From Pseudomonadota bacterium (GTDB taxonomy: Bacteria > Pseudomonadota > Alphaproteobacteria > Rhizobiales > Kaistiaceae): a stretch of DNA of 23,178 nucleotides. The first letter of the stretch is position 1. Each line of letters begins with the position of its first letter. Made by a program: the position numbers and the translations under genes. The notes below the pieces were generated by a model. It did no database searches. It saw nothing but the letters and a program-made list of their open reading frames with translations, and was not told the DNA's origin. Below are positions 16,104-23,178 of the stretch, one piece after another. The stretch covers positions 1-23,178 of the forward strand of contig JAEWAD010000229.1 in assembly GCA_023391905.1 (NCBI GenBank), in the 5' to 3' direction.

Positions 16104-17057
16104 TCAGGGAACGGCAATCGCGGTCGGGCGACGCGGCGCCGCCGCGCCAGCCGGTATGGGCCGAACGGCGCCCGCGTCGAGGTCGTCGGCCAGTTCGGCA
16201 TAGGTGCAGAACCGGACGTCCGGCCGGCGAATGACGATCTCGATGAACTTCATCAGGGCCTGCCGGTAGACCGTGCCGCGATAGTCGGTGAAGTGATGGC
16301 CGATCTCGATCGGGGCGCGGTTGGTCAGGTAGTTGCGCTTGAAGTACTGGAGATAGGCCTCGACGACGGTCTGCTCCAGCCGCTCCAGATCGTCGAAGAT
16401 CTCGGGGTTTTCCAGCGATTGCACGATGAAGAGATTGTAGTCCATCGAGAGCGGCGTCCGCCGATATCCGGGTAACGGGATGCTGGCCAGCTTGAACTTC
16501 CAGATGTCGTCCCGATTCCTGGCCGGCCATTCTCCGGCGCGTCCGGTCCTGCTCGCATCGTAGCGATATCGGCGCGCCGCGAGGGCAGCATCGAGCCCGG
16601 GGCCGATGCTCAGGAAGGGAGCTCGAAAGCCCCTGATATCGCTTGGCCCGAAGGCGAGGCGCTGATCGGGCTCAAGTCCATTGTTGTCCGTATAGCCTTC
16701 GAGCAGCCGGTCGTAGGTCTCGAACTCCGACAGCCATTGCTCCGGGCTCCAGGGTGCGCCATCGAAATGGCCGACGGCGTGCGACGCGATCTCATGTCCG
16801 GAACGATAGAGGGCGTTCATGCGCTCGCGGCGTTCCTGCATCTCCGCCAGAGTTCCGCCGAAGCGGATCCTTGCCTTGCCGGGCTCGCTGCCGGGGCCCT
16901 GGTAGAGGTTGCGGTTCTGGTCCGCGAGGAAGCAGGTGCCGCTGACGAAGAAGGTCATGCGGAGCGTCGGATGCCTCTCCGCGAACTCGGCCCAGGCATT
17001 CCAGCTCTCGATGTCGACGCAGCCATCGAACGAAATCAGCACGGTTTGCACAGTCAC
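16104..17057 (-). CDS. Polysaccharide deacetylase-like (NodB fold) protein
   Basis: A 317-residue protein if it starts at the GTG at 17057, which gives 'VTVQTVLISFDGCVDIESW' as N-terminus, typical for the family, with GGAAAGG about 11 bases upstream. An ATG at 17210 adds 51 residues of basic, unrecognised sequence and would overlap the divergent gene by 10 bases. NodB motif 1 is 'SFDGC' (D11) instead of TFDDG, so the second, metal-binding aspartate is absent; motif 2, 'SHAVGH' (H93, H97), and 'RGFRAPF' as motif 3 are intact. The protein likely removes N- or O-acetyl groups from a surface glycan or acts in polysaccharide biosynthesis. No signal peptide is seen with the short start. Confidence 0.8.
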   Translation of the reverse strand: MTVQTVLISFDGCVDIESWNAWAEFAERHPTLRMTFFVSGTCFLADQNRNLYQGPGSEPGKARIRFGGTLAEMQERRERMNALYRSGHEIASHAVGHFDGAPWSPEQWLSEFETYDRLLEGYTDNNGLEPDQRLAFGPSDIRGFRAPFLSIGPGLDAALAARRYRYDASRTGRAGEWPARNRDDIWKFKLASIPLPGYRRTPLSMDYNLFIVQSLENPEIFDDLERLEQTVVEAYLQYFKRNYLTNRAPIEIGHHFTDYRGTVYRQALMKFIEIVIRRPDVRFCTYAELADDLDAGAVRPIPAGAAAPRRPTAIAVP

Positions 17058-17200
17058 GTTTCGTTCGACCTTTCCCGGCGCGAGTCTCTGGTGCACTTTG
17101 GCATGCGTCGGGCGCGCGATCCAGAAACAGCGATCGGTTATCCCGAGGGTCCTCGATCGCCCGGCGCCCCGAGCCAGAGCCTTGAATTCGCGGGGGAAAA

Positions 17201-19024
17201 TTGTCGTCATTGCCGGAGCTGGAACGACGGGACGCTACGACCTGGCAGGGTGCCGACAGGGTCGGCCTCATGCTTGCCGGCCTGCGCGCCGGCAGGCGGC
17301 AAGCGGCGCTCGATCATGCCCGCCAGATCGCGACAGCGGACGATTCCGACCTGCATTCGCTCGCGCTCGCCGGCCGCATTCTCGAAATCGACGGTTGCTG
17401 GGAAGATGCCGAGGGACTGTATGGCCGCATGGCGGCCATGGCGCCCGACCTGATCTATCCGCGCTACCGGCTGTGCGCGGTTCTTGCAGAACGGGGCCGA
17501 GATGCCGCGGCGGCGGAACTGGCCGGTATTCTGGTCCTGCAGTTCCCTTCCAATCCCCGAGTCGGCTCGCTGGCAGAGCGGATCGGGAGGTCGATGCAGC
17601 GAGAGGCAGGTGCGTCCCTGCCGTCCTGTCGCTGGCGCCGATGGTTCGAGGGCGAGGCCTCCTGGCACGAGGGCGGTGCCGTTGCCAGATCGAAGCTCGC
17701 CGTCGTGGTGATCGGCTTTCGGGCCCAGTCCGGCCTCGTCCGGGCCGTTTCGTCTCTGTTGGAGCAGGACGAACAGGCGGAGATCGTCGTCGTCAATTCC
17801 GGCGGCGGCGATCCGAAAGCGCTGCTCGCGGATCATGCCGACAGATTGCGCATCCTGAACATCCGCCAGCCGCTCTATGCCGGCGCGGCGCGCAATGTCG
17901 GCATCGATGCGAGCGTGGCGCCCCATGTCGCCTTCCTCGCCGGTGATTGCCGCGCACGGCCCGGCTGGATCCGCGCCAGGCTGGCCGCCCATGGTCGTGG
18001 CGCGCGGGGCGTGGCCTCGGCGATCGTTCCGTCGGATCTCGACAGCGATCTCGCCGTTGCGGCGCATCTCTGCCTTTTCGGCGCGCGGTCGCCGCAGGTT
18101 CCGCCGACCCAGGCCCTGCGCTATGGCGCCTCCTATGACCGGCATGTGTTGGGCCAGTTTGGCTACTTCCACGCCGCGCTTCGGATCAGCGAGGATACCG
18201 ATCTGGCGCGGCGCCTCGGCAAACAGGTGCATCCCGCCTGGGATCCTCGCGTGCAGACCGAGCATGCCGCACCCTCGGGCCGGTTGCGCTTCTGGGCGGA
18301 GATGTTCGGTCGCGGCCGGCGCGCGGCGCGCTATCACCCGGCCCGCGACCAGCAGACGCCCTGGCGGCCAGGCCTCTGTTCCGAACTGATCGAGGGCGCG
18401 AGCCAGCGTACCGATACCGCGCTGCGCATCGCCCGCGACATCCTGAAGGTGGCGCCACAGCGGCTGGGCTCGATCCGGTCTCGGCTCGCGCCGGCATCCG
18501 TCTCCTATGGAGCCGGTCTCTTCGTCGGGCTGGTCGGGCTACACCGTGCCGGACGCGCCCATCGGAAGAGCCGCGATTGCCGCGCGCGCGGCGAGATGTC
18601 CCGTGCGATCCGCTATGCCGAGCGGGCCCATCGGCGCGACCCGGAGAACCTCGCCATCCGTCTCGACTGCGCCGACCTGCTGCTTGCCCGCGACGAAGGC
18701 GATGACGGGGCCAGGGCGGCCGTGCATCTCGACGCTGCGGCCTGGCTCGCGGCTTTTCACGGCGGCAGGCTGGTCGTCATGGCGGATTGGCTCGTCGCCA
18801 GAAGGCTGCACGACCGGGCCTGGATGCTGGGCGAGATCGCGACCTTCACGCTGCCAGCGGAAACCCTTGTTCATGAGCGCCTGGCCCAGGCCGCCGAGGC
18901 GATCGGCGATCCCGCGGCGTTCGAGCTGGCCGCCTTCGATGCGATGGCGCGCGATCCGGCGGCGGCGCCGTTCGGTCCCCGGCTCGATGCGATCTACGAA
19001 GCCGCGTCCAGCGCGAGAGGCTGA
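17201..19024 (+). CDS. Family 2 glycosyltransferase-like protein with helical (TPR-like) flanks
   Basis: A 607-residue protein. Residues about 20-135 are helical repeats of TPR type ('AALDHARQI...SLALAGRILEIDGCWEDAEGLYGRM' region). Residues about 165-400 look like a GT-A glycosyltransferase: 'KLAVVVIGFRAQSGLVRAV', 'PLYAGAARNVGIDAS', 'VAFLAGDCRARPGW' as DxD-like site, and 'ISEDTDLARRLG' with the catalytic ED pair. The usual first-strand DDGS is replaced by 'VVVNSGGGD'. Residues about 440-600 are again helical repeats ('MSRAIRYAERAHRRDPENLA'). The TTG start at 17201 has GGGGGA before it; an ATG at 17270 is the alternative. The 3' end overlaps the convergent kinase gene by 31 bases. Donor and acceptor are unknown. 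Confidence 0.78.
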   Translation: MSSLPELERRDATTWQGADRVGLMLAGLRAGRRQAALDHARQIATADDSDLHSLALAGRILEIDGCWEDAEGLYGRMAAMAPDLIYPRYRLCAVLAERGRDAAAAELAGILVLQFPSNPRVGSLAERIGRSMQREAGASLPSCRWRRWFEGEASWHEGGAVARSKLAVVVIGFRAQSGLVRAVSSLLEQDEQAEIVVVNSGGGDPKALLADHADRLRILNIRQPLYAGAARNVGIDASVAPHVAFLAGDCRARPGWIRARLAAHGRGARGVASAIVPSDLDSDLAVAAHLCLFGARSPQVPPTQALRYGASYDRHVLGQFGYFHAALRISEDTDLARRLGKQVHPAWDPRVQTEHAAPSGRLRFWAEMFGRGRRAARYHPARDQQTPWRPGLCSELIEGASQRTDTALRIARDILKVAPQRLGSIRSRLAPASVSYGAGLFVGLVGLHRAGRAHRKSRDCRARGEMSRAIRYAERAHRRDPENLAIRLDCADLLLARDEGDDGARAAVHLDAAAWLAAFHGGRLVVMADWLVARRLHDRAWMLGEIATFTLPAETLVHERLAQAAEAIGDPAAFELAAFDAMARDPAAAPFGPRLDAIYEAASSARG

Positions 19025-20085
19025 CCCGGCAAATCGTCGATGAAGTCGCGCAGAAGTTTCCCGTTCCGCTCGGCGTCCTCCGACAGCTCCATCTGAAAAC
19101 ACGGCAATTGCGCCAGCAGTCGCGCGAAGAACGCCATGCCGCCGTCTGCTTCGCCGGCGAACTGGTGCAGGTTGGAGCTCATCAGCGCCAGCATGATCGC
19201 TTGCGGGCGGATCGGCGCGATCGAAGGCTGGCACACATGGGCGATGCGGGGCAGGACGGCGGCCCGCAGTGCGATTCCGTCGATCGTCGCGCCGGGGAAG
19301 AACTGGTCGGGGTCGAACTCGACCTTGCCGCGCCAGTTTCCCGAAAGATGGACCGTTTTCTCGACCAGCGCCTTGTTGCGCGCGAGCCCCGCCTTGTCCT
19401 GCTTGACGACGCGATAGAGCGGCCGCGCGACCGGGGAGGGGGCATTGCCGAGCGCGACATAGTCGTCGCCGACGGTGGAGAGGCCCGCCGCGAGACCCGC
19501 CAGCGTCGTCCCGGACTTGCCAGCGCCGCCCTTGCCGAACAGCACGATGCCGCGATCCGGCCGGCCGAGCGTCGCGGCATGCGCGAGGCGCAGTCCGTTG
19601 CCCTCCAGCAGCCAGTGAAGATGCTGGCGCAGCGGCGCGGAGCCGTCCCAGGGCGGCAGCGCATCGGAACCGGCGGTCCATTGCACGCCGATCCCGGACC
19701 GCGTGTCGAAGAAGCGCCAGAGGCGGCTCTGGAAAGGGTAGGCGGCCCGCAGGCCGGCCGCGGTGACGATGGCCTGAAATTCGGCCGGAGGGCAGGCCGC
19801 ATCGCGCCATTCGGGCACGGACTGGAAGCCAGGCGCCTTGCCCGTCAGAACGTAGAGACGGCTGGGGGGCGTCGGCTCGCCCTCGACGTTGCGAAACCGC
19901 GCCGTGTAGGCGGCGGCGAAGTCCGGATCGTCATAGCGGGTCTCGAGGCTCAGCCCCGCGGGAGCGATCCGCTGCGTCGTGAGCGCTGCTCGGGGCAGGG
20001 CCTCGGCCTGGGCAATCGCCCGACGCATCCACGCCACGAGGTTGCCACGGTCCACGCCGGCTTCGGGGCCGCTGGTCTGACTCAT
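18994..20085 (-). CDS. HprK-like serine kinase
   Basis: A 363-residue protein whose C-terminal half resembles the HPr kinase/phosphorylase catalytic domain. The P-loop is 'LFGKGGAGKSGT' (182-193). H169 ('RLAHAATLG'), K190 and D207/D208 ('STVGDDYVAL') have the same spacing (21 and 17 residues) as H140, K161 and D178/D179 of Lactobacillus casei HprK/P as I recall them. The N-terminal half (1-150) is unlike HprK. Homologues of this kind phosphorylate lasso precursors in some clusters (PadeK); no phosphotransferase-system gene is near, so HPr is an unlikely target. The ATG at 20085 has GGAG 11 bases upstream. It is divergent from the SelO-like gene, and its 3' end overlaps the convergent glycosyltransferase gene by 31 bases. 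Confidence 0.82.
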   Translation of the reverse strand: MSQTSGPEAGVDRGNLVAWMRRAIAQAEALPRAALTTQRIAPAGLSLETRYDDPDFAAAYTARFRNVEGEPTPPSRLYVLTGKAPGFQSVPEWRDAACPPAEFQAIVTAAGLRAAYPFQSRLWRFFDTRSGIGVQWTAGSDALPPWDGSAPLRQHLHWLLEGNGLRLAHAATLGRPDRGIVLFGKGGAGKSGTTLAGLAAGLSTVGDDYVALGNAPSPVARPLYRVVKQDKAGLARNKALVEKTVHLSGNWRGKVEFDPDQFFPGATIDGIALRAAVLPRIAHVCQPSIAPIRPQAIMLALMSSNLHQFAGEADGGMAFFARLLAQLPCFQMELSEDAERNGKLLRDFIDDLPGQPLALDAAS

Positions 20086-20204
20086 CTGATCGCCACTCCA
20101 TGCCGGCGAAACCATTCGCCGGCAGTTGAAGCAATCGCCGGATTATTGTCTAGCTGGGGCCCCTTCCTCATCGACAAAAATCAGGCCTGGACGTCGAAGT
20201 CCCG

Positions 20205-21146
20205 ATGGAAATCAAGAGCATAGAAGTCCGTCACGCCAGCGACGCGGTCGCGCGGCGGGTCCAGGCCTGGTTCGAGCGGGGCGGGTGCGTCGGCATCCCA
20301 GACGGCAGCCGATCCGTTCGCCTGCCGCATCCGGAGAAGAGCGGATACGCGCTGAAGATCAAGGGCGCCGGGCTGAACGGCGGCCGCGTGCGGTTCGGCA
20401 CTTTCAGCCGGACCGGTCCGGCGGCCGTGACGTTCGACTTCGATGGGCGCGTGATGGACGACGTCGCATCCGGCCATGACAACGCCTATCTCGGCGCGGC
20501 TTCCTTCCAGCAGGCCACGACCGAGTTCCATGTCAGCCGGATCCTGGCCGAGCGCGGCATTCCCGTGGTTCCTTGCCTCGGCTATGGCCGGGTCGAGACC
20601 GAGACCCATACGGCGTGGTTCTCCCTCTTCGAATGGGGCCGCGACTGGACGGGCGTCAGTGTTCCCCGCGCCGGCGCGATCGACGACTATCTCGACGCCA
20701 ATATCCGCCTGAGCACGGACATTCTTCGGCTCGCGGTCGAACATGATTTGATTGGCTATTGCGGCTATGTCCGCGTGCCGGACGGCTCCTTCCGGCTCAA
20801 GGACCTGCATCCCTTCCGCCAGGCGGATCCGGTCAGCATGTCGCAGTTGTCCTGGGTGATGCAGGTGCTTTTCTCGCTCAACGTGCGCTGCCAGGCCGTT
20901 CAGTTCTTCCCGGCCGCGGCGGGGGCCGAGGATCGTCCCGCCGATCTCGTGACCTATCCCCTGCGTGCCGTTGTTCCTGATGCCAGCCTGGATGACCATG
21001 CCGCGCTGCGGGCGCGGATCGTCAGACCCTATCTCCGGCGCTCGCCACCCGATTTCACGCCGCGCGCCTTGCACGACGCGCTTCGCGGAACCCGCGTCGG
21101 CAGCGCCCTGCTCGATTTGTGCCCGGAACGATTTGCCCGTTGGTGA
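20205..21146 (+). CDS. Protein of unknown function resembling the SelO pseudokinase fold
   Basis: A 313-residue soluble protein with no family I can name with certainty. 'YALKIKGAGLNGGRVRFGTF' (48-67) followed by 'AASFQQATTEFHVSRILAER' (98-117) and 'GIPVVPCLGYG' has the same order and spacing feel as SelO ('LKGSGLTPYSR ... SSIREFLCSEAMHALGIPTTRAL'). This suggests a kinase-like N-lobe with Lys51/Lys53 and Glu107 as ion pair. A hinge may be 'SLFEWGRDW' (140-148). Further on, 'GYCGYVRVPDGSFRLKDLHPF' could hold a degenerate catalytic loop with D200 as metal ligand. SelO transfers AMP to proteins; whether this one does is unknown. It heads the plus-strand run toward the PqqD-like gene. The ATG at 20205 has only a weak SD. 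Confidence 0.6.
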   Translation: MEIKSIEVRHASDAVARRVQAWFERGGCVGIPDGSRSVRLPHPEKSGYALKIKGAGLNGGRVRFGTFSRTGPAAVTFDFDGRVMDDVASGHDNAYLGAASFQQATTEFHVSRILAERGIPVVPCLGYGRVETETHTAWFSLFEWGRDWTGVSVPRAGAIDDYLDANIRLSTDILRLAVEHDLIGYCGYVRVPDGSFRLKDLHPFRQADPVSMSQLSWVMQVLFSLNVRCQAVQFFPAAAGAEDRPADLVTYPLRAVVPDASLDDHAALRARIVRPYLRRSPPDFTPRALHDALRGTRVGSALLDLCPERFARW

Positions 21147-21233
21147 CCACGGTTTTTCCCCGTCACGGGCTTGCCCGGCGCCGAGGAGGCGGTAAGGATC
21201 GCGGGACTTCTGGGACCAGTGCTTCGGGGCAAC

Positions 21234-21938
21234 ATGCAGCAGGACGGACAGATGGCCGCGACCGATCGGGTCAGCGTGGTCATTCCCGCGTTCAACGCGG
21301 AGGCCTATCTGGCCGAGGCGGTGACGAGCGTGCTGGCGCAGACGGTTCCGGCCGCCGAGATCATCGTCATCGACGACGGTTCGACCGATGGCACGGCGGA
21401 GATCGCGCGCAGCTTTGCGGCGGTGACCTATGTCCGCCAGGCCAATGCCGGCGTCGCGGCGGCCCTGAATCATGGCAGTCGCATCGCCGGCGGTGACCTG
21501 CTCGCCTTCCTGAGCGCGGATGACGTCTGGCGGCCCGACAAGCTCGCGCTGCAGCAGCAGGCGCTGCAATCGGCCCCCAACCGGCTCGTCTTCGGTCACA
21601 TGCAGCATTTCCTCTCGCCCGAGCTGACGCCGGCGCAGGCGAGCAGCCTGGTCTGTCCGCCGCAGCCGATGCCGGCCTTCTCGGCGGGCACGATGCTCGC
21701 CCGGCTCGACACGTTCCGCGCCATCGGCCCGCTCGACGAGGGCTTCGCCGTCGGCGAGTTCCTCGACTGGTATGGCCGGGCCCGCGATCGCGGCGCCGAG
21801 GTGATCATGCTGGATGCCGTCGTGTCGGGCCGCCGGGTCCATCTCGGCAACCAGAGCACCAAGGCGCTGCGCCAGAAGAGCTATGCGCCGGTACTGAAGG
21901 CGATGCTCGACCGCCGCCGCAGCGGACAGACAAGCTGA
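21234..21938 (+). CDS. Glycosyltransferase family 2
   Basis: A 234-residue GT-A enzyme. It shows 'VSVVIPAFNAEAYLAEAVTS', the nucleotide-binding 'IIVIDDGSTDGTAEIA', 'VRQANAGVAAALNHGSRIA' and the metal-site motif 'LLAFLSADDVWRPDKLALQ'. It is short for GT2, with a reduced acceptor-binding C-terminus and no membrane anchor. The ATG at 21234 has GGGGC upstream; an ATG at 21252 with AGGA is equally possible, and a TTG at 21171 is less likely. Its stop overlaps the next start by one base (TGATG), so both are translationally coupled. It would transfer a sugar to a glycan or protein acceptor; the sugar cannot be read. Confidence 0.88.
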   Translation: MQQDGQMAATDRVSVVIPAFNAEAYLAEAVTSVLAQTVPAAEIIVIDDGSTDGTAEIARSFAAVTYVRQANAGVAAALNHGSRIAGGDLLAFLSADDVWRPDKLALQQQALQSAPNRLVFGHMQHFLSPELTPAQASSLVCPPQPMPAFSAGTMLARLDTFRAIGPLDEGFAVGEFLDWYGRARDRGAEVIMLDAVVSGRRVHLGNQSTKALRQKSYAPVLKAMLDRRRSGQTS

Positions 21939-22675
21939 TGCGGCTGGTCGCGCTTCTCCAGGCCCGCAACGAACAGCGCTTCCTGCCGGGCTGGCTGGAT
22001 AATGTCGCGCCGGTTGTCGACGGCATCATCGCGCTCGACGACGGTTCCGAGGATGCGACGGCGGAGATCCTCGCCGCCCACCCGAACGTGCTGCAGGTCA
22101 TCCGCAATCCCGCCGGCCAGCCCTGGAGCGAGCGCGGCAATCACATGGCGCTGATCAAGGCGGGGCGCCAGCATGGGGCGGAATGGCTACTTTGCGTCGA
22201 CGCCGACGAGCGGCTCGAGCAGCGCTTTGCGCGCGACATCACGGCCCTTCTCGATGACGCCGAGGCGAAGGGGATCGAGGCCTATTCGCTGCAATTGCGC
22301 GAGCTCTGGAACGATCGCTCGCACTACCGCAAGGACGGCATCTGGGGCCGCAAGGCGCGATATCGGCTGTTCCGCAACGATCTGAGCCATAAGAAGTTCG
22401 ATCCGCGTCCGCTGCACCGCTACTGGATGCCGCTGGAAATCGTCACGCGCCTGGCCAGTGTCGGCGCGCACCTGCCGCACAATCTCTATCACTTGCGCAT
22501 GGTGCTCGCCGAGGACCGCCACGCCCGGCACCAGCGTTATGTCACGATGGATCCCGACAATCGGTACCAGCCCCACGGCTACGACTATCTGGTCGACGAG
22601 ACCGGAATGGAGCTGGCGACGATCCCGCCCGAGCGCGACTTCCTGCCCGTCAGGGACGCGGCGCTGTTCGAGTAG
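21938..22675 (+). CDS. Glycosyltransferase family 2, second copy type
   Basis: A 245-residue GT2-like enzyme of the 'LVALLQARNEQRFLPGWLDN' type (compare 'ALMRVRNEEDFLEECL'). It has 'IIALDDGSEDATAEIL' as nucleotide site and 'WLLCVDADERLE' as DxD site, plus a His/Arg-rich C-terminal part ('HLPHNLYHLRMV', 'DRHARHQRYV'). Its sequence differs clearly from the preceding GT2, so this is not a recent duplication. The ATG at 21938 overlaps the previous stop. The PqqD-like gene follows after 64 bases. Confidence 0.88.
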   Translation: MRLVALLQARNEQRFLPGWLDNVAPVVDGIIALDDGSEDATAEILAAHPNVLQVIRNPAGQPWSERGNHMALIKAGRQHGAEWLLCVDADERLEQRFARDITALLDDAEAKGIEAYSLQLRELWNDRSHYRKDGIWGRKARYRLFRNDLSHKKFDPRPLHRYWMPLEIVTRLASVGAHLPHNLYHLRMVLAEDRHARHQRYVTMDPDNRYQPHGYDYLVDETGMELATIPPERDFLPVRDAALFE

Positions 22676-22739
22676 GGCATGGACCGTCCTGCTTTGACCC
22701 TGCCATCATTTCTTCGCCCATTCACCGAGAGGACAGACC

Positions 22740-23156
22740 TTGCCGGCCCGATATCTTGAACTTGCGTCGCCCGAATGCTCAGCGGACGATTTCGACGGCG
22801 AGATCGTCGCGATTAACCTCGAGACCGGCATCTATTACAGCATCAAGGACGCGGCCGCCGTGCTCTGGCACGACCTGGTCGCCGGCCATTCGGTCGAGGC
22901 GCTGGTCGAGATCGCGCGCGACAATGACGAGCTGGCGCAGGGGATCGAGCGCTTCGCCGACGAACTGGTGACCTATGGCCTGATGCGGCCGGCGGTGGAC
23001 GCGCCCGTGCCGACGGCAACGGCTGGGACCGCCGCCCAGGTCGCGACGATGGTCCTGCCGACGCTCGAATCCTTCGGCGACATGCAGGACCTGCTGCTGC
23101 TCGACCCGGTGCACGAGGTCGACGAGGAGATGGGCTGGCCGAAGACGCCGGACTGA
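22740..23156 (+). CDS. PqqD-like protein with a conserved-looking C-terminal peptide tail
   Basis: A 138-residue protein. Residues 12-85 form a PqqD-like (PF05402) winged-helix domain, the RiPP recognition element fold: 'GEIVAINLETGIYYSI' then 'AAAVLWHDLVAG' and 'FADELVTYGLM'. A Pro/Ala/Thr-rich linker (86-104) leads to the tail (105-138), containing 'LPTLESFGDMQDLLLLDP' and ending in a Gly-Trp-Pro plus Lys-Thr-Pro-Asp. The 'PxLxxFGDMxDL' part resembles lasso-peptide leaders ('YxxPxLxxxG...LT'), so the tail may be a modified segment or a docking peptide. The start is TTG at 22740 with GAGAGGA 5 bases upstream; no ATG gives the full domain. It is the last gene in view, and partner enzymes may lie beyond the right edge. 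Confidence 0.82.
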   Translation: MPARYLELASPECSADDFDGEIVAINLETGIYYSIKDAAAVLWHDLVAGHSVEALVEIARDNDELAQGIERFADELVTYGLMRPAVDAPVPTATAGTAAQVATMVLPTLESFGDMQDLLLLDPVHEVDEEMGWPKTPD

Positions 23157-23178
23157 GGAACGCCCCGCGTTGCCCGCC

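Noticed and set aside
21938..22675. Recent tandem duplication of the two GT2 genes
   Set aside because: The two share only family motifs, differ through the rest, and have different C-terminal halves; no nucleotide-level repeat is seen.
22679..22759. 26-codon ORF upstream of and overlapping the PqqD-like start, considered as a separate precursor peptide
   Set aside because: It has no properly spaced SD, no lasso or RiPP leader pattern, and overlaps a better supported TTG start with a strong SD.
14650..23156. Region 3 as a mobile element or prophage
   Set aside because: No integrase, transposase, tRNA target, flanking direct repeats or obvious shift in base composition is visible in the window.

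Overview
The window is GC-rich throughout, with densely packed genes, short intergenic gaps and Shine-Dalgarno (SD) led starts. Gene content points to an alphaproteobacterium, most likely of the Hyphomicrobiales (Rhizobiales). I cannot name genus or species. No rRNA, tRNA, CRISPR array, insertion sequence or integrase is visible.

Region 1 (1-2450, all minus strand) is an arsenic resistance locus: arsR, then a fused arsenate reductase/ArsN-type acetyltransferase, then an Acr3 arsenite efflux permease. A second ArsR-family regulator is cut by the left edge and has its own short upstream region with a dyad.

Region 2 (2533-14625) is a hydantoin / D-amino-acid utilisation locus. A minus-strand operon starts near 10230 and runs: Tat-type periplasmic binding protein, livH, livM, livG, livF, N-carbamoyl-D-amino acid hydrolase, hydantoin racemase, quinone-oxidoreductase-like protein. 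An IclR-family regulator (minus) lies upstream of it. Divergent from the regulator, on the plus strand, are a D-hydantoinase and a PLP-dependent D-amino acid lyase/deaminase. Together these give uptake of a hydantoin or carbamoyl compound, racemisation, ring opening, decarbamoylation to a D-amino acid, and deamination. Between the carbamoylase and racemase genes lies what reads as a collapsed remnant of an FAD-dependent D-amino acid dehydrogenase: the N-terminal dinucleotide-binding motif and the C-terminal tail survive and the middle is gone. The promoters of the regulator and of the transporter operon share a sequence element.

Region 3 (14650-23156) is an accessory cluster of mixed orientation: a PF14907-type nucleotidyltransferase, a divergent polysaccharide deacetylase, three family-2 glycosyltransferase-like proteins, an HprK-like kinase, a protein resembling the SelO pseudokinase fold, and a PqqD-like protein with a conserved-looking C-terminal tail. 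HPr-kinase homologue, PF14907 nucleotidyltransferase and PqqD-like recognition domain also occur together in kinase-containing lasso peptide clusters (paeninodin type). Here they sit with surface-polysaccharide enzymes, and the PqqD-like protein seems to carry a precursor-like tail in cis. This is the best candidate in the window for an undescribed system. The cluster probably continues past the right edge.
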